Part shown: positions 20,239 through 29,612 of the stretch, piece by piece
Layout: the number at the start of each line of letters is the position of its first letter
Position numbering within the stretch: position 1 is the stretch's first letter
Source of the DNA: Hyphomicrobiales bacterium
Lineage (GTDB): Bacteria > Pseudomonadota > Alphaproteobacteria > Rhizobiales > Xanthobacteraceae
Direction: 5' to 3'
NCBI GenBank assembly: GCA_003135415.1
Contig: PLBP01000005.1
Span: 29,313 to 93,312, forward strand
DNA length: 64,000 bases
Position numbers and translations under genes: made by a program
Notes under the pieces: generated by a model
Seen by the model: the letters and a program-made list of their open reading frames with translations, nothing else
The model's database searches: none
Told to the model about the DNA's origin: nothing

Positions 20239-20544
20239 GCGGCACGCACTCCTTGCAAAAGCGGGGTGAGAGACAACGGCGGCGCAACTTCTGTCAAGGC
20301 AGGCGGCTCTAAAGATTATGAAATTTCTCGCTTTTTCGGATCGCCCGGAATGCTTGCGCCCCCGCCAAAACCGCGTATAAACCCGCGCTTCGCCGGTTTC
20401 GGCCGGGGGCTGAACGGATGGCCGCTTTACACGCGGCAGGGCTAATTTCCCGGCATCCCGTGTCCCCGCCTTCGAGGATTTTCGAGCCTTTCCGAGGCTC
20501 GGGGGGCTCGGCGCCGGACGGCGATCGAACAGGAAAGGCAATTC
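20239..20544. promoter_or_regulatory. divergent fabD/rpsF intergenic region
   Basis: This gap of about 305 bp separates the fab cluster from the ribosomal-protein operon and must hold promoters for both. A candidate rpsF promoter is TTGCGC (20354) with TATAAA (20376), spaced about 16 bp. Upstream of rpsF the ribosome-binding site is AGGAAAGG. ORFs reading across it in the track look like shadows with no family similarity. A conserved leader structure for autogenous control by S6:S18 was not recognised. Confidence 0.4.
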
Positions 20545-20970
20545 ATGCCGCTTTACGAGCACATTATTCTCGCGCGTCAGGATGTGACCGCGCAGCAAGT
20601 CGAAGAATTATCCACCCAATACAAGGACGTGATCGAGAAGCACGACGGCAAGATCGTCGGCGATCTCGAATATTGGGGCGTCAAAACCCTCACCTTCCGC
20701 ATCAAGAAAAACCGCAAGGCGCACTTCGCCATGCTCCGCATCGACGCGCCGCCCGCGGCCGTCGTCGAGATGGAGCGCCTGGAGCGCATCAACGAGGACG
20801 TGATCCGCTTCCTCACCGTCCGCGTCGATCAACACGACGAAGGTCCCTCGATCATGTTGCAGAAGCGCGACCGCGACGAGCGCCGCAGCCGTCGCGACCG
20901 CGGCGAAGGTGAGTTCGACGCTCCGGAAGGCGTCGTCGAGGAACCGGCTGCTGAGAAGACCGCGTTATGA
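20545..20970 (+). CDS. rpsF: 30S ribosomal protein bS6
   Basis: bS6 binds the central domain of 16S rRNA as a heterodimer with bS18. The 141-residue product has [30 protein letters not shown] and [13 protein letters not shown] charged C-terminal tail (about residues 105-141, rich in R, D and E) extends past the core, as is common in alphaproteobacteria. Its stop overlaps the rpsR start by four bases. Confidence 0.97.
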   Translation: MPLYEHIILARQDVTAQQVEELSTQYKDVIEKHDGKIVGDLEYWGVKTLTFRIKKNRKAHFAMLRIDAPPAAVVEMERLERINEDVIRFLTVRVDQHDEGPSIMLQKRDRDERRSRRDRGEGEFDAPEGVVEEPAAEKTAL

Positions 20971-21245
20971 GCCGCTCTGCACCTTCCGACGATGGAGGCG
21001 GTGGTGGTGGTGGTGGCGGCGGACGCCGCCCGTTCTTTCGCCGCCGCAAGACCTGCCCGTTCTCCGGCGCCAACGCGCCCAAGATCGACTACAAGGACGC
21101 CAAGCTCCTGCAGCGCTATATCTCCGAGCGCGGCAAGATCGTGCCGAGCCGCATCACGGCGGTGTCGGCGATCAAACAGCGCGAGCTTGCGTCCGCGATC
21201 AAGCGCGCGCGCTTTCTCGGGCTCCTCCCCTACGTAATCCGTTGA
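20967..21245 (+). CDS. rpsR: 30S ribosomal protein bS18
   Basis: The 92-residue product has the conserved core [26 protein letters not shown] and [20 protein letters not shown]. The N terminus is unusual: after SRSAPSDD comes a run of ten glycines encoded by GGA/GGC/GGT codons including (GGT)5, then RRPFF. The core is of normal length, so the polyglycine is an added flexible leader. Start is the ATG in the ATGA overlap with rpsF. Confidence 0.96.
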   Translation: MSRSAPSDDGGGGGGGGGGRRPFFRRRKTCPFSGANAPKIDYKDAKLLQRYISERGKIVPSRITAVSAIKQRELASAIKRARFLGLLPYVIR

Positions 21246-21294
21246 GGCGCAAGCCTCGGCATAAGTCGTAAGCCGCCCGGATGGTCCGGCGGCG

Positions 21295-22314
21295 ATGGTT
21301 GGGGCGGCGACGCCTCTAACCGCTCAAAAAGCGGGACAGCTGACGATGGTACAGATCGTTTTCATCGGCCTCGGCGCGGGCATCGCCTCCGCGCTCCTGT
21401 TCGCGTCGATCGCATCGGGCTCGCCGATATCGATTCTTCTGTTCTACCTCGCGCCGCTACCGATCCTCTTGGCCGGCATCGGCTGGAGCCACCTCGCCGC
21501 ACTCATCGCGGCCCTCGCCGCTGCTGCTGGTCTTGGAGTTCTGTTCGGCTTCTGGTTTCTCATCGCCCACTTCGTCGGTGTCGGCGTACCCGCCTATCTC
21601 ATCGCTTATGTCGCAATGCTCGGCCGACACGCGCCGGATGGCACGGTGGAATGGTATCCGGTAGGTAAGCTCGTGCTGTGGGCCGCCGGGATCGCGGCGG
21701 TTTCGACCGCGCTCACAATTCCCGTGTTCGGCAGCGATCTCGATTCCTACCGCTCGACGGTGAAGGAGATTTTCGAGCGCGTCATACGCCTGCAGCTCGG
21801 CACGCCCGCTGGCGAACCGCTGAAGTTGCCGAATGGCGGCGACCCCGCCGCCGCGCTCGATCTCCTCGCAACCGTGATGCCGCCCATCGCCGCGGCGATC
21901 GCGATGCTCACCAGCCTCTTTAATCTGTGGCTGGCGGGAAGGATCGCGCGGGTGTCGGGAAGGCTCAAGCGGGCGTGGCCCGATCTTTCCGCCCTGAACT
22001 TTCCGGCGATGACGCCGGTCGCCCTCCTCGCGGCGATCGCGCTGTCGTTTCTCGCCAGCATCGTCGGCGTTGCCGCCGGCATGCTCGCGGCCTGCCTTCT
22101 GCTCGCTTACGCCATCCTCGGCTTCGTGGTCATCCATCAGCTCACCCGCCCACTCACGGCGCGCAGCGTCATCCTCGGCGCGGTGTGGCTCGTGGTGCTC
22201 TCGCTCGGGTGGCCCGCAATCGTCGTCGCCCTGGTCGGGCTCGCCGACGGGTTGCTGGACCTGCGCAAGACGAACAAACCAAATTCCAATCTTCCCCCCA
22301 ACAAACCGAACTGA
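21295..22314 (+). CDS. DUF2232 (YybS-like) membrane protein
   Basis: The 339-residue product has about eight hydrophobic helices, with a polar segment around residues 155-195 between them. The position between rpsR and rplI is the usual place for DUF2232 proteins in this group. The molecular function of the family is not established. An ATG at 21346, just before VQIVFIGLGAGI, may be the real start because the upstream 17 residues are not hydrophobic. The stop is 15 bp before rplI. Confidence 0.82.
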   Translation: MVGAATPLTAQKAGQLTMVQIVFIGLGAGIASALLFASIASGSPISILLFYLAPLPILLAGIGWSHLAALIAALAAAAGLGVLFGFWFLIAHFVGVGVPAYLIAYVAMLGRHAPDGTVEWYPVGKLVLWAAGIAAVSTALTIPVFGSDLDSYRSTVKEIFERVIRLQLGTPAGEPLKLPNGGDPAAALDLLATVMPPIAAAIAMLTSLFNLWLAGRIARVSGRLKRAWPDLSALNFPAMTPVALLAAIALSFLASIVGVAAGMLAACLLLAYAILGFVVIHQLTRPLTARSVILGAVWLVVLSLGWPAIVVALVGLADGLLDLRKTNKPNSNLPPNKPN

Positions 22315-22329
22315 ACGAAGGAGCCTGCC

Positions 22330-23082
22330 ATGGAAGTTATCTTGATCGAACGCGTCGCCAAGCTCGGCCAGATCGGCGAGGTCGTGCGCGTGCGCAGCGG
22401 TTTCGCGCGCAACTTTCTCCTGCCGCAGGGTAAGGCGCTCCGCGCCACCAAGGAAAACCGCGAGCGCTTCGAAAGCATCAGGGCGGAGCTGGAGGCGAAG
22501 AACGCCCATAAGAAATCGGGCGCCGACGTAGTCGCGAAAAGTCTCGACGGCCAGAGCTTCGTGCTCATCCGGCAGGCGGGCGAGAACGGCCAACTCTACG
22601 GCTCGGTCTCCGCACGGGACATCATGCAGGCGCTGTCCGCCAAGGAATTCGAGGTCTCGCGCCAGCAGATCGTGCTCAACATGCCGATCAAGACGATCGG
22701 CTTGCACAAGCTGCCGGTCGAGTTGCACCCCGAGGTCGAGGTCATCATCACGGTGAACGTCGCCCGCAGCCCCGACGAGGCGGCGCGCCAGGCAAAGGGC
22801 GAGGATCTCCGGATCGCGCGGAGCGACGAGGAAGAAGCGCGCGCCGAGGCGGGGATAGCGGCGGGGAAATTCTTCGAGCGCGGAGAGGACGGCGAGCCGC
22901 CACGGGAGAGGAAGCCGCGGCGCGAAAACAGGGTGAAGGCCGAAGACAAGGCCGATGCAGAGGCGGACGCGAAGCCCACGGCCAAGGCTCTGCGCGGCCA
23001 GAAACAGGCTTCACCTGCGGCCGGAGAGGCCGACGCCAAGCCCGCGAAGAAGCCGAAGAAGGAGAAGCCGGCAAAGGAGTGA
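22330..23082 (+). CDS. rplI: 50S ribosomal protein bL9 with long charged C-terminal tail
   Basis: bL9 binds domain V of 23S rRNA and helps hold reading frame. The N-terminal domain shows [19 protein letters not shown] and [13 protein letters not shown], followed by the connecting helix and a C-terminal domain ending near residue 150 ([13 protein letters not shown]). About 90 further residues form a low-complexity tail rich in K, E, A and P with segments such as [11 protein letters not shown]. The total of 250 residues is well above the roughly 150 of E. coli L9. A clear AAGGAG ribosome-binding site precedes the ATG. Confidence 0.95.
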   Translation: MEVILIERVAKLGQIGEVVRVRSGFARNFLLPQGKALRATKENRERFESIRAELEAKNAHKKSGADVVAKSLDGQSFVLIRQAGENGQLYGSVSARDIMQALSAKEFEVSRQQIVLNMPIKTIGLHKLPVELHPEVEVIITVNVARSPDEAARQAKGEDLRIARSDEEEARAEAGIAAGKFFERGEDGEPPRERKPRRENRVKAEDKADAEADAKPTAKALRGQKQASPAAGEADAKPAKKPKKEKPAKE

Positions 23083-23133
23083 GGCCCTTGGTCAGCCCGG
23101 CGGGGCCGAATATCATCCATTTGGTCACCCTCG

Positions 23134-23152
23134 CCGTCCGCCTTTCGGACGG
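23134..23152 (+). terminator. hairpin downstream of rplI
   Basis: CCGTCCG and CGGACGG form a 7-bp perfect stem around a 5-base loop about 50 bp after the rplI stop. It is not followed by a T-run, so it may be a Rho-assisted end or processing structure rather than an intrinsic terminator. Confidence 0.4.
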
Positions 23153-23301
23153 TTGTGGGCCGGGCGGCTCTTTCTTCGGTGTTTCCCCGGCGGCGCCTTG
23201 TCGCAGCGGAAGACCGCGAACTTCGTTATCGGTTCAATTTTACGAAAGGATTGAGCGTTAATGTGCGGGCGGTTTTGCTCCTCGGAAGGGGCGCCACGGC
23301 C

Positions 23302-23568
23302 ATGGTCGAGTACAGAAAACATACACGCCACCGCACGTTGAAGGGCGGAAAAATTATCTACAACCGGCGGCTGACGGTGATCGATTGCGTGATCCGCAAC
23401 CTGTCGCCAGGGGGCGCGTGTCTGGAAGTGGACACGCATTATTTGCCTGACGAATTCGACCTTTCGATCCCGATCGATGGCGCCAAGCACCACTGCCGGG
23501 TGGCGTGGCGGACGCCGAACCGCGTCGGCGTCGCCTTCGGGGATACCGGCGCCGACCGCGCGGCTTAA
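23302..23568 (+). CDS. PilZ domain protein
   Basis: The 88-residue product starting MVEYRKHTRHRTLKGGKIIY matches a single PilZ domain: the N-terminal R-x-x-R pattern (RKHTRHR), then NLSPGGACLEV as the D/NxSxxG element. PilZ domains typically bind cyclic di-GMP, and both halves of the binding signature are present here. There is no attached output domain, so it probably works through a partner. The ORF track starts 49 codons earlier in non-conserved sequence; the ATG at 23302 is favoured because the domain begins right after it. Confidence 0.82.
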   Translation: MVEYRKHTRHRTLKGGKIIYNRRLTVIDCVIRNLSPGGACLEVDTHYLPDEFDLSIPIDGAKHHCRVAWRTPNRVGVAFGDTGADRAA

Positions 23569-23574
23569 AAAAAT

Positions 23575-23595
23575 GGCCCGGCGGGGAGCCGGGCC
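23575..23595 (-). terminator. intrinsic terminator of the MHS transporter gene
   Basis: GGCCCGGC and GCCGGGCC form a perfect 8-bp stem with a 5-base loop. Read on the minus strand it is followed closely by a run of seven T residues, so it is a good intrinsic terminator for the minus-strand transporter and may also stop the convergent PilZ transcript. Confidence 0.8.
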
Positions 23596-23703
23596 TGGGG
23601 GTCTTGGCTGAGTTTTCGAACGCTCCTTATTTAGACATTCTTGATGACGCTCCGATGACCGCCCGCCCGCTTGTGGACAACGGTGTCACATCGGCCCGTA
23701 CAC

Positions 23704-24996
23704 TCAGGCTGGCATTGATTGGGCGGCCGCAGGCTGCCGCTTGCCGAGCAGCATGAAGGTCGCGATCAGGCCGCAAAGTGCCGCGAACGACATCCATAGG
23801 CCCGGTGCCGCCTTGTTTCCGGTCGCCTCGATCAGCGCGGTCGAAATCGCCGGTGTGAAGCCGCCAAAGAGTGCCGTTGCCAGACTATAGGCGAGCGAAA
23901 ATCCGGCGGTGCGGACGTCCGCAGGCATCACTTCGGTGAGCGTCACCACCATGGCGCCGTTGTAGCTGCCGTAGAGAAACGACAGCCACAGCTCGGCGGC
24001 GAGCATGCGCTCGAAGCTCGGTTCCGCCACCAACCACGAAAGGGCGGGATAGGCGGTGAGGATCGTCAATATCGTGAAGCCCAACAGCACGGGCTTACGG
24101 CCGATGCGGTCCGATACCGCACCCCAGAGCGGAAGCCAGGCGAGATTCGAAACTCCGACCGCGAAGGTGACGATCAGGCTGTCGGCATCGGTGAGTTTGA
24201 GCACGTTCTTGCCGAAAGTCGGCGTATAGACCGTGATGAGATAGAACGACACGGTCGTCATCACGACGAGCAGCGTACCGGCAAGCACGATCCGCCAGTT
24301 CACGAGCATATCGCGGTAGATTTCGGCAAGGCCCGGATGATGCTTCTTCGCCAGGAACACCTCGGTTTCGGCGAGCGATTGCCGGATGACGAAAATGATC
24401 GGCACGATCATGCAGCCGACGAAGAACGGCACGCGCCAGCCCCAATCGCTGATCGCCGCCGGATCGAGATACCGGTTGAGCGCGTAGCCGATCGCCGCCG
24501 CGACGATGATCGCCACCTGCTGGCTGCCGGACTGCCAGCTCACATAGAATCCTTTATTCCCCGGCGTTGCCATCTCCGAGAGATAGACCGAGACGCCACC
24601 AAGCTCGGCGCCCGCGGAAAAACCCTGCAACAGGCGGCCGATCAAGACGAGGGCGGGGGCCGCGAACCCGATCGTCGCATAGCCCGGCACAAAGGCGATC
24701 AGAATCGTGCCGCAGGCCATGATGGCAAGCGTCGTGATCAGGCCCTTGCGGCGGCCGACCCGATCGACATAACCCCCGAGCACGATCGCGCCCAAGGGCC
24801 GCATCAAAAAGCCCGCGCCGAAGGTCATCAGGGTCAGCATCAGCGAGGCGAATTGGTTATCGAGCGGGAAAAAGGTCTTGGCGATGTAGATGGCGTAGAA
24901 GCCGAACAGGAAGAAATCGAACATTTCGAGGAAATTGCCGCTGGTCACCCGCAGCACGGTCGCGAGTCTGGATTGCGATCCACTCATCACAGCCAT
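23704..24996 (-). CDS. MFS transporter, metabolite:H+ symporter (MHS) family
   Basis: The 430-residue product has twelve predicted helices and the MHS hallmark [20 protein letters not shown] in helix 1. It also has the loop motif [13 protein letters not shown] between helices 2 and 3, repeated in degenerate form as [13 protein letters not shown] in the second half. The pattern is closest to citrate/tricarballylate-type symporters (CitA/TcuC-like), so a carboxylate substrate is likely but unproven. A GAGGGAG element precedes the ATG at 24996. It is monocistronic, divergent from the cfa-like gene and ends at an intrinsic terminator. Confidence 0.85.
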   Translation of the reverse strand: MAVMSGSQSRLATVLRVTSGNFLEMFDFFLFGFYAIYIAKTFFPLDNQFASLMLTLMTFGAGFLMRPLGAIVLGGYVDRVGRRKGLITTLAIMACGTILIAFVPGYATIGFAAPALVLIGRLLQGFSAGAELGGVSVYLSEMATPGNKGFYVSWQSGSQQVAIIVAAAIGYALNRYLDPAAISDWGWRVPFFVGCMIVPIIFVIRQSLAETEVFLAKKHHPGLAEIYRDMLVNWRIVLAGTLLVVMTTVSFYLITVYTPTFGKNVLKLTDADSLIVTFAVGVSNLAWLPLWGAVSDRIGRKPVLLGFTILTILTAYPALSWLVAEPSFERMLAAELWLSFLYGSYNGAMVVTLTEVMPADVRTAGFSLAYSLATALFGGFTPAISTALIEATGNKAAPGLWMSFAALCGLIATFMLLGKRQPAAAQSMPA

Positions 24997-25182
24997 GACG
25001 CTCCCTCATATGATTTAGCGCTCGTTCCGGCGGAAACCGAGCATGCTTTCCGAAAGCCTACACCCGCGGGGAACAATTGCCGATTGCCCTCGTTAGAAAG
25101 CTTTGCTTTAATTTGGTCCGACGCCGAGGTGGAGGGTTAGGGGCCAAGGCAATTTTGAGAACGGTTGAGGGCGCGTTCAGTC

Positions 25183-26442
25183 ATGGAGCGGTGGCTCAAA
25201 CGCATACTCGGAAAGCGTGTTCAACGGGGCACGCTGAAGGTTTCACTCGGCCCGAAGCATGCATTCACGGTCGGTGACGGGACCGGTAAGCCGATTGCCA
25301 TTGCCTTCGACCGCCCCGCCACCCTGTTGTGGATTCTGACCGACCCCGATCTCAAACTCGGCGAAGCCTATATGGACGGCAGCCTCCGCGTCACCGAGGG
25401 CTCGCTCGCCGACTTCCTCGACCTCGTCGAATCGCAAAACCCGGCTTCGCCGACATTTGCCTCGCTCATGCTCGCCGGCGCCCGCTATCTCGGCCGCCGC
25501 GCCGCACAATTCAATCCGCGCGGGCGGGCACGCAAGAACGTGCACCACCACTACGACCTCGACGGCCGGCTCTATTCGCTCTTCCTCGACGCCGACCGGC
25601 AATATTCTTGCGCGTATTTCGAGGACGAGAGCATGACGCTGGATGACGCGCAGATCGCGAAGAAGCGCCATCTCGCCGCGAAGCTCTTGGTGAATAAGCC
25701 GGGCCTGCGCGTTCTCGACATCGGCTCGGGATGGGGCGGCCTTGGGCTTTATCTGTCGGAAATCGCTGGCGCACGGCACGTCACCGGCGTCACGCTGTCC
25801 GACGAACAAGCCGCCGCTGCCCGGGCGCGGGTGGCCGAACACGGGCTCAAGGGAAAGGTCGAGTTCCGCCTGCAGGATTACCGGGATATCGACGAGAGCT
25901 TCGACCGCGTCATTTCGGTCGGCATGTTCGAGCATGTCGGCATCAATCATTACGGCACTTTCTTCCGCAAGATCGCGGACATGCTGAACGAGGACGGGGT
26001 GGCGCTGGTGCACTCGATCGGCCGCTCGGGGCGGCCGTCGACGACCAGCGCCTGGATCAAGAAATACATTTTCCCCGGCGGCTATATCCCGTCGCTGTCC
26101 GAGGTCATGCCCTCGGTCGAGCGCTCGGGCCTCGTCGTCACCGACGTCGAGATCTTGCGGCTGCACTACGCCGAGACGCTAAAGGCATGGCGCGAGCGCT
26201 TCCTCGCCCGGCGCGAGGAAATGGCGGCGCTCTATGACGAGCGCTTCTGCCGCATGTGGGAATTCTACTTGGCGGGATCGGAAATGGCCTTCCGCCACCA
26301 AGGGATGGTGGTATTCCAGATTCAACTGGCCAAGCGCCAAGGAGCGGTGCCGCTCACGCGCGACTATATTGGTCAGGCCGAGGAGCGGCTGCGTTCGGCC
26401 GAGCGGCGGACGAAGCCGCTATTGCGGCTCGCGGGCGAGTAA
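25183..26442 (+). CDS. cfa: cyclopropane-fatty-acyl-phospholipid synthase family protein
   Basis: The enzyme transfers a methylene from S-adenosylmethionine to unsaturated phospholipid acyl chains. The product (419 residues from the ATG at 25183) has the N-terminal lipid-binding part with LGEAYMDGSLRVTEG, then the SAM site VLDIGSGWGGLGLYL (about residues 176-190), and the active-site segments GMFEHVGINHYGTFF and FPGGYIPSLSE. The ORF track starts six codons earlier at a TTG. It stands alone between a divergent transporter and dnaB. Confidence 0.92.
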   Translation: MERWLKRILGKRVQRGTLKVSLGPKHAFTVGDGTGKPIAIAFDRPATLLWILTDPDLKLGEAYMDGSLRVTEGSLADFLDLVESQNPASPTFASLMLAGARYLGRRAAQFNPRGRARKNVHHHYDLDGRLYSLFLDADRQYSCAYFEDESMTLDDAQIAKKRHLAAKLLVNKPGLRVLDIGSGWGGLGLYLSEIAGARHVTGVTLSDEQAAAARARVAEHGLKGKVEFRLQDYRDIDESFDRVISVGMFEHVGINHYGTFFRKIADMLNEDGVALVHSIGRSGRPSTTSAWIKKYIFPGGYIPSLSEVMPSVERSGLVVTDVEILRLHYAETLKAWRERFLARREEMAALYDERFCRMWEFYLAGSEMAFRHQGMVVFQIQLAKRQGAVPLTRDYIGQAEERLRSAERRTKPLLRLAGE

Positions 26443-26617
26443 GCGCCCAAAACTGCCGCTGCATTTTCTTCACAGTCAAGCTCGAATCTTTTTTCGCACA
26501 CAGTTGCGCCTATCATGTGAATTGGTGGGATGAGTCGCGTATTCGCGTCGGCATTCCTTGCCTTCGTGTTAAGCCGGTTTTGCCACAGTTCAAAATAGAT
26601 AGATCTGACTTGCCGCC

Positions 26618-28114
26618 ATGGCCCTCGAATCGACCCTGCGAAAAGTTATCGACCAGCCGGAACCGAGTTACCGGCAGGCGCCGCACAACGTCGAGGCGGA
26701 GCAGGCGTTGCTCGGCGCCATCCTCATCAACAACGAGGCGTTCTACCGCGTCTCGGATTTTCTCGAGCCGAAACATTTCTTCGAGCCGATCCACGCGAAA
26801 ATCTACGAGGTGGCGGCGAGCATCATCCGCGCCGGCAAGATCGCGACCCCGGTCACGTTAAAGACGTTCCTGCCGCCCGACGCCGACATCGCCGGGCTTT
26901 CGCCGCCGCAATATCTCGCCCGCATCGCCGCCGAGGCGACGACCATCATCAACGCCGAGGATTACGGCCGCACAATCTACGATCTCGCGACGCGGCGCGA
27001 TCTCATTCAGATCGGCGAGAACATGGTGAACGTCGCCTATGAGGCGCCGGTCGACTTCGCACCGCAAACGCAGATCGAAGAGGTCGAGCGGCAGCTTTAC
27101 GCGCTCGCCGAAACCGGCCGTTACGACGGCGGGTTCCTCCGATTCTCCGACGCGCTGAAGGACGCCGTCGATCTCGCGAGCAAGGCCTATCAGCGCGACG
27201 GCCATTTGTCGGGGCTCGCCACCGGCCTTCTTGACCTCGATCAATTGATGGGCGGTCTGCAGCCGTCCGACCTTGTCATCCTCGCCGGCCGACCCGGCAT
27301 GGGAAAGACGGCACTTGCGACCAACGTCGCCTACAACGTCGCGGTCGATTACCGCGGCAAGCCTAAGCCTGACGGCTCGATCGAAACCGTCTCCGGCGGC
27401 ATCGTCGGCTTCTTCTCGCTCGAAATGTCGGCCGAACAGCTCGCGACCCGCATCCTTTCCGAGCAGACCGAAATCCCCTCCTCGCGCGTGCGGCGCGGCG
27501 ACATTTCGGAGGCGGACTTCTCCAAGCTCGCCGCGGCCGCGCAGACGATGCAGTCGATCCCGCTCTTCATCGACGAGACCGGCGGCATTTCGATCGCGCA
27601 ACTGGCCGCGCGCGCGCGGCGGCTCAAGCGCCAGCGCGGGCTCGACCTGATGATCGTCGATTACCTGCAATTGCTTTCCGGCTCGACGCGGCGCGCGATG
27701 GAGGGCCGCGTGCAAGAGGTGACTGAAATCACCACCGGCCTCAAGGCGCTGGCGAAGGAACTCGCGGTGCCGATCCTGGCGCTGTCGCAGCTCTCGCGTC
27801 AGGTCGAATCGCGCGACGACAAGCGGCCGCAGCTCTCGGACTTGCGCGAATCGGGCTCGATCGAGCAGGACGCCGACGTCGTGTTGTTCGTATTCCGCGA
27901 AGAATATTATTTGAAAAACAAGGAGCCGCGCGAAGGCTCGGAGGAATGGTTCAAGTGGGAGGCGGACATGAAAGCCGCCGAGAACCGCGCCGAGCTCATC
28001 ATCGGCAAACAGCGTCACGGACCGACCGGCACCGTGAAGCTCTCGTTCGAGGCGCATGTCACGCGTTTTGGCAACCTCGCGCGCGAGGATCGCCTGCCGG
28101 AGCGGACGCGGTAA
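26618..28114 (+). CDS. dnaB: replicative DNA helicase DnaB
   Basis: DnaB is the ring helicase of the replication fork. The 498-residue product has the N-terminal collar domain beginning PHNVEAEQALLGAILINNEA, then the RecA-like core with Walker A in AGRPGMGKTALATN, Walker B leading to LMIVDYLQLL, and the DnaB signature LSQLSRQVESRDDKRPQLSD with SGSIEQDADVV. No intein or insertion is present. It is followed by a strong hairpin repeat and a convergent small gene. Confidence 0.97.
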   Translation: MALESTLRKVIDQPEPSYRQAPHNVEAEQALLGAILINNEAFYRVSDFLEPKHFFEPIHAKIYEVAASIIRAGKIATPVTLKTFLPPDADIAGLSPPQYLARIAAEATTIINAEDYGRTIYDLATRRDLIQIGENMVNVAYEAPVDFAPQTQIEEVERQLYALAETGRYDGGFLRFSDALKDAVDLASKAYQRDGHLSGLATGLLDLDQLMGGLQPSDLVILAGRPGMGKTALATNVAYNVAVDYRGKPKPDGSIETVSGGIVGFFSLEMSAEQLATRILSEQTEIPSSRVRRGDISEADFSKLAAAAQTMQSIPLFIDETGGISIAQLAARARRLKRQRGLDLMIVDYLQLLSGSTRRAMEGRVQEVTEITTGLKALAKELAVPILALSQLSRQVESRDDKRPQLSDLRESGSIEQDADVVLFVFREEYYLKNKEPREGSEEWFKWEADMKAAENRAELIIGKQRHGPTGTVKLSFEAHVTRFGNLAREDRLPERTR

Positions 28115-28119
28115 GCGTC

Positions 28120-28148
28120 TTATCCCTCCCCGCCTCGGGGAGGGATAA
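28120..28148. repeat. TTATCCCTCCCC hairpin repeat between dnaB and a small convergent gene
   Basis: A perfect 12-bp stem (TTATCCCTCCCC with GGGGAGGGATAA) encloses a 5-base loop. Related hairpins occur at 49875-49901 and 51732-51858. Its place between two convergent genes suits a bidirectional terminator made from a dispersed repeat. Confidence 0.75.
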
Positions 28149-28163
28149 ATTGCGCGATCAAAA

Positions 28164-28316
28164 CTAATGCCGCTTGAAATACTGCACTTCGCGCTCGTGC
28201 TTCTCGGCAGCTCCGCGCGTCGTGAAGGTGCCGAGATTGCGGCGGCGTCCGTTTTTCGGATTTAGCTTGCGGGAATAAAGCCGGTATTTGCCGGATTTCA
28301 GTTTGCGGATCATCAT
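28164..28316 (-). CDS. small basic conserved protein (50 aa)
   Basis: The 50-residue product, MMIRKLKSGKYRLYSRK at the N terminus and EKHEREVQYFKRH at the C terminus, is strongly basic with the pattern KxxxGKYRLYSRKLxxxxGRRRNLGTF. Similar short basic proteins are common in Rhizobiales genomes, though their function is unknown. A small nucleic-acid-binding role is only a guess from charge. The ORF track adds 22 upstream residues with no such character, and the double methionine at 28316/28313 is the likelier start. Confidence 0.65.
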   Translation of the reverse strand: MMIRKLKSGKYRLYSRKLNPKNGRRRNLGTFTTRGAAEKHEREVQYFKRH

Positions 28317-28431
28317 CGCCTCCTGTGCGGACCTTTTACCTGCCGCGGCCCGAATTGCGCCACGCCGATCCTGCATCCACAACGATCGAGGATACGCTAA
28401 GGTTCGCCTGGATCGTGTCGAGAGCCGAAAA

Positions 28432-29598
28432 ATGAGCCAGAAAACCGCCGCCCGCGTAAAGCCCGAAGAGGCCGAGACCGCCTTCGGCCCCGGCGACGCC
28501 GAAACAGGCGGCTTATTGACCGTCGATTTGAACGCGCTCGCCGCGAACTATCGCGACCTCGCCGCGCGCGCGAAACCGGCGGAGTGCGCGGCGGTGGTGA
28601 AGGCCGACGCCTACGGCATCGGGCTCAAGCCCGCCACCGCGGCACTCGCCAGCGCCGGCTGCAAGACTTTCTTCGTGGCGCTCATCGACGAAGCGTTGAA
28701 GCTCCGCACCGTCGCGCCCGATGCCGCGATCTATGTGTTGAACGGACTCAACCCGGGCACCGCCGGCGCCTTCCGCGACATCGATGCGCGGCCGGTGCTG
28801 GGCTCCATGCTCGAAGTGGAGGAGTGGGATGCCGCCGCGCGCGCGGCGAAGGAGCCGCTCCCGGCCGCGATCCATATCGACACCGGCATGTCGCGCCACG
28901 GACTTTCCGCCGACGAGGCAAACGCGCTCGCGGCAAAGCTGAAAAGCCTCGCCTTCAAGCCCTCGCTGGTGATGAGCCACTTCGCCCGCGCCGACGAGGC
29001 CGGTCGGCCGATGACTTTGAGGCAGATCGCGGATTTCAAGGCGCTCGCAGCAAAGTTTCTCGGCGTTACGGCGTCGCTCGCAAATTCCGCCGGGTTGCTC
29101 GCATATCCCGATGCGCGCTTCGATCTCGTGCGCCCCGGCATCTCGCTCTATGGCGGCCGCGCGCTGATCGAGGGCGACAATCCGATGCAGCCGGTGGTGC
29201 GGCTCGACGTGAAGATCGTCCAGGTGCGGAAGGCCAAAGCCGGCGACAGCGTCGGCTATGGCGGCGAGTTCAAGCTCACGCGGGATAGCCGCCTCGCAGT
29301 GCTGTCGGCGGGCTACGCCGACGGCATTCCGCGCGCGTCGGGCTCGACCAACGAGAAGCGCGGCATCGAAGCCGTGGTCGCGGGCAAGCGCTGCCCAACC
29401 GTCGGCCGCGTGTCGATGGACCTCGTCGTGATCGACGTCACCGAACTCCCCGAGGGCGCGGTCAAGCGTGGCGATCTCGCGACCTTGCTCGGCGAAGGGA
29501 TTTCGGTCGACGATCTCGCCGCCCCTTCGGGAACGGTGGGCTACGAGGTGCTGACGCGGCTGGGCAGCCGCTATCGGCGCACTTATATTGGCGGCTGA
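28432..29598 (+). CDS. alr: alanine racemase
   Basis: Alr supplies D-alanine for peptidoglycan using pyridoxal phosphate. The 388-residue product has the PLP-binding lysine in AAVVKADAYGIGL, the HIDTGMSRHGL segment, MSHFARAD, and the second catalytic base tyrosine in SVGYGGEF. The C-terminal CPTVGRVSMDLVVIDVT belongs to the beta domain. The ATG at 28432 is preferred over the upstream ORF start because the enzyme fold begins shortly after it. The stop is 14 bp before the HtrA-like gene. Confidence 0.95.
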   Translation: MSQKTAARVKPEEAETAFGPGDAETGGLLTVDLNALAANYRDLAARAKPAECAAVVKADAYGIGLKPATAALASAGCKTFFVALIDEALKLRTVAPDAAIYVLNGLNPGTAGAFRDIDARPVLGSMLEVEEWDAAARAAKEPLPAAIHIDTGMSRHGLSADEANALAAKLKSLAFKPSLVMSHFARADEAGRPMTLRQIADFKALAAKFLGVTASLANSAGLLAYPDARFDLVRPGISLYGGRALIEGDNPMQPVVRLDVKIVQVRKAKAGDSVGYGGEFKLTRDSRLAVLSAGYADGIPRASGSTNEKRGIEAVVAGKRCPTVGRVSMDLVVIDVTELPEGAVKRGDLATLLGEGISVDDLAAPSGTVGYEVLTRLGSRYRRTYIGG

Positions 29599-29612
29599 AA
29601 GAAAATTTTCGA

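Noticed and set aside
20239-20544. A riboswitch or S6:S18 leader upstream of rpsF
   Set aside because: No conserved pseudoknot or bulge pattern could be identified by eye, so only a generic promoter region is reported.
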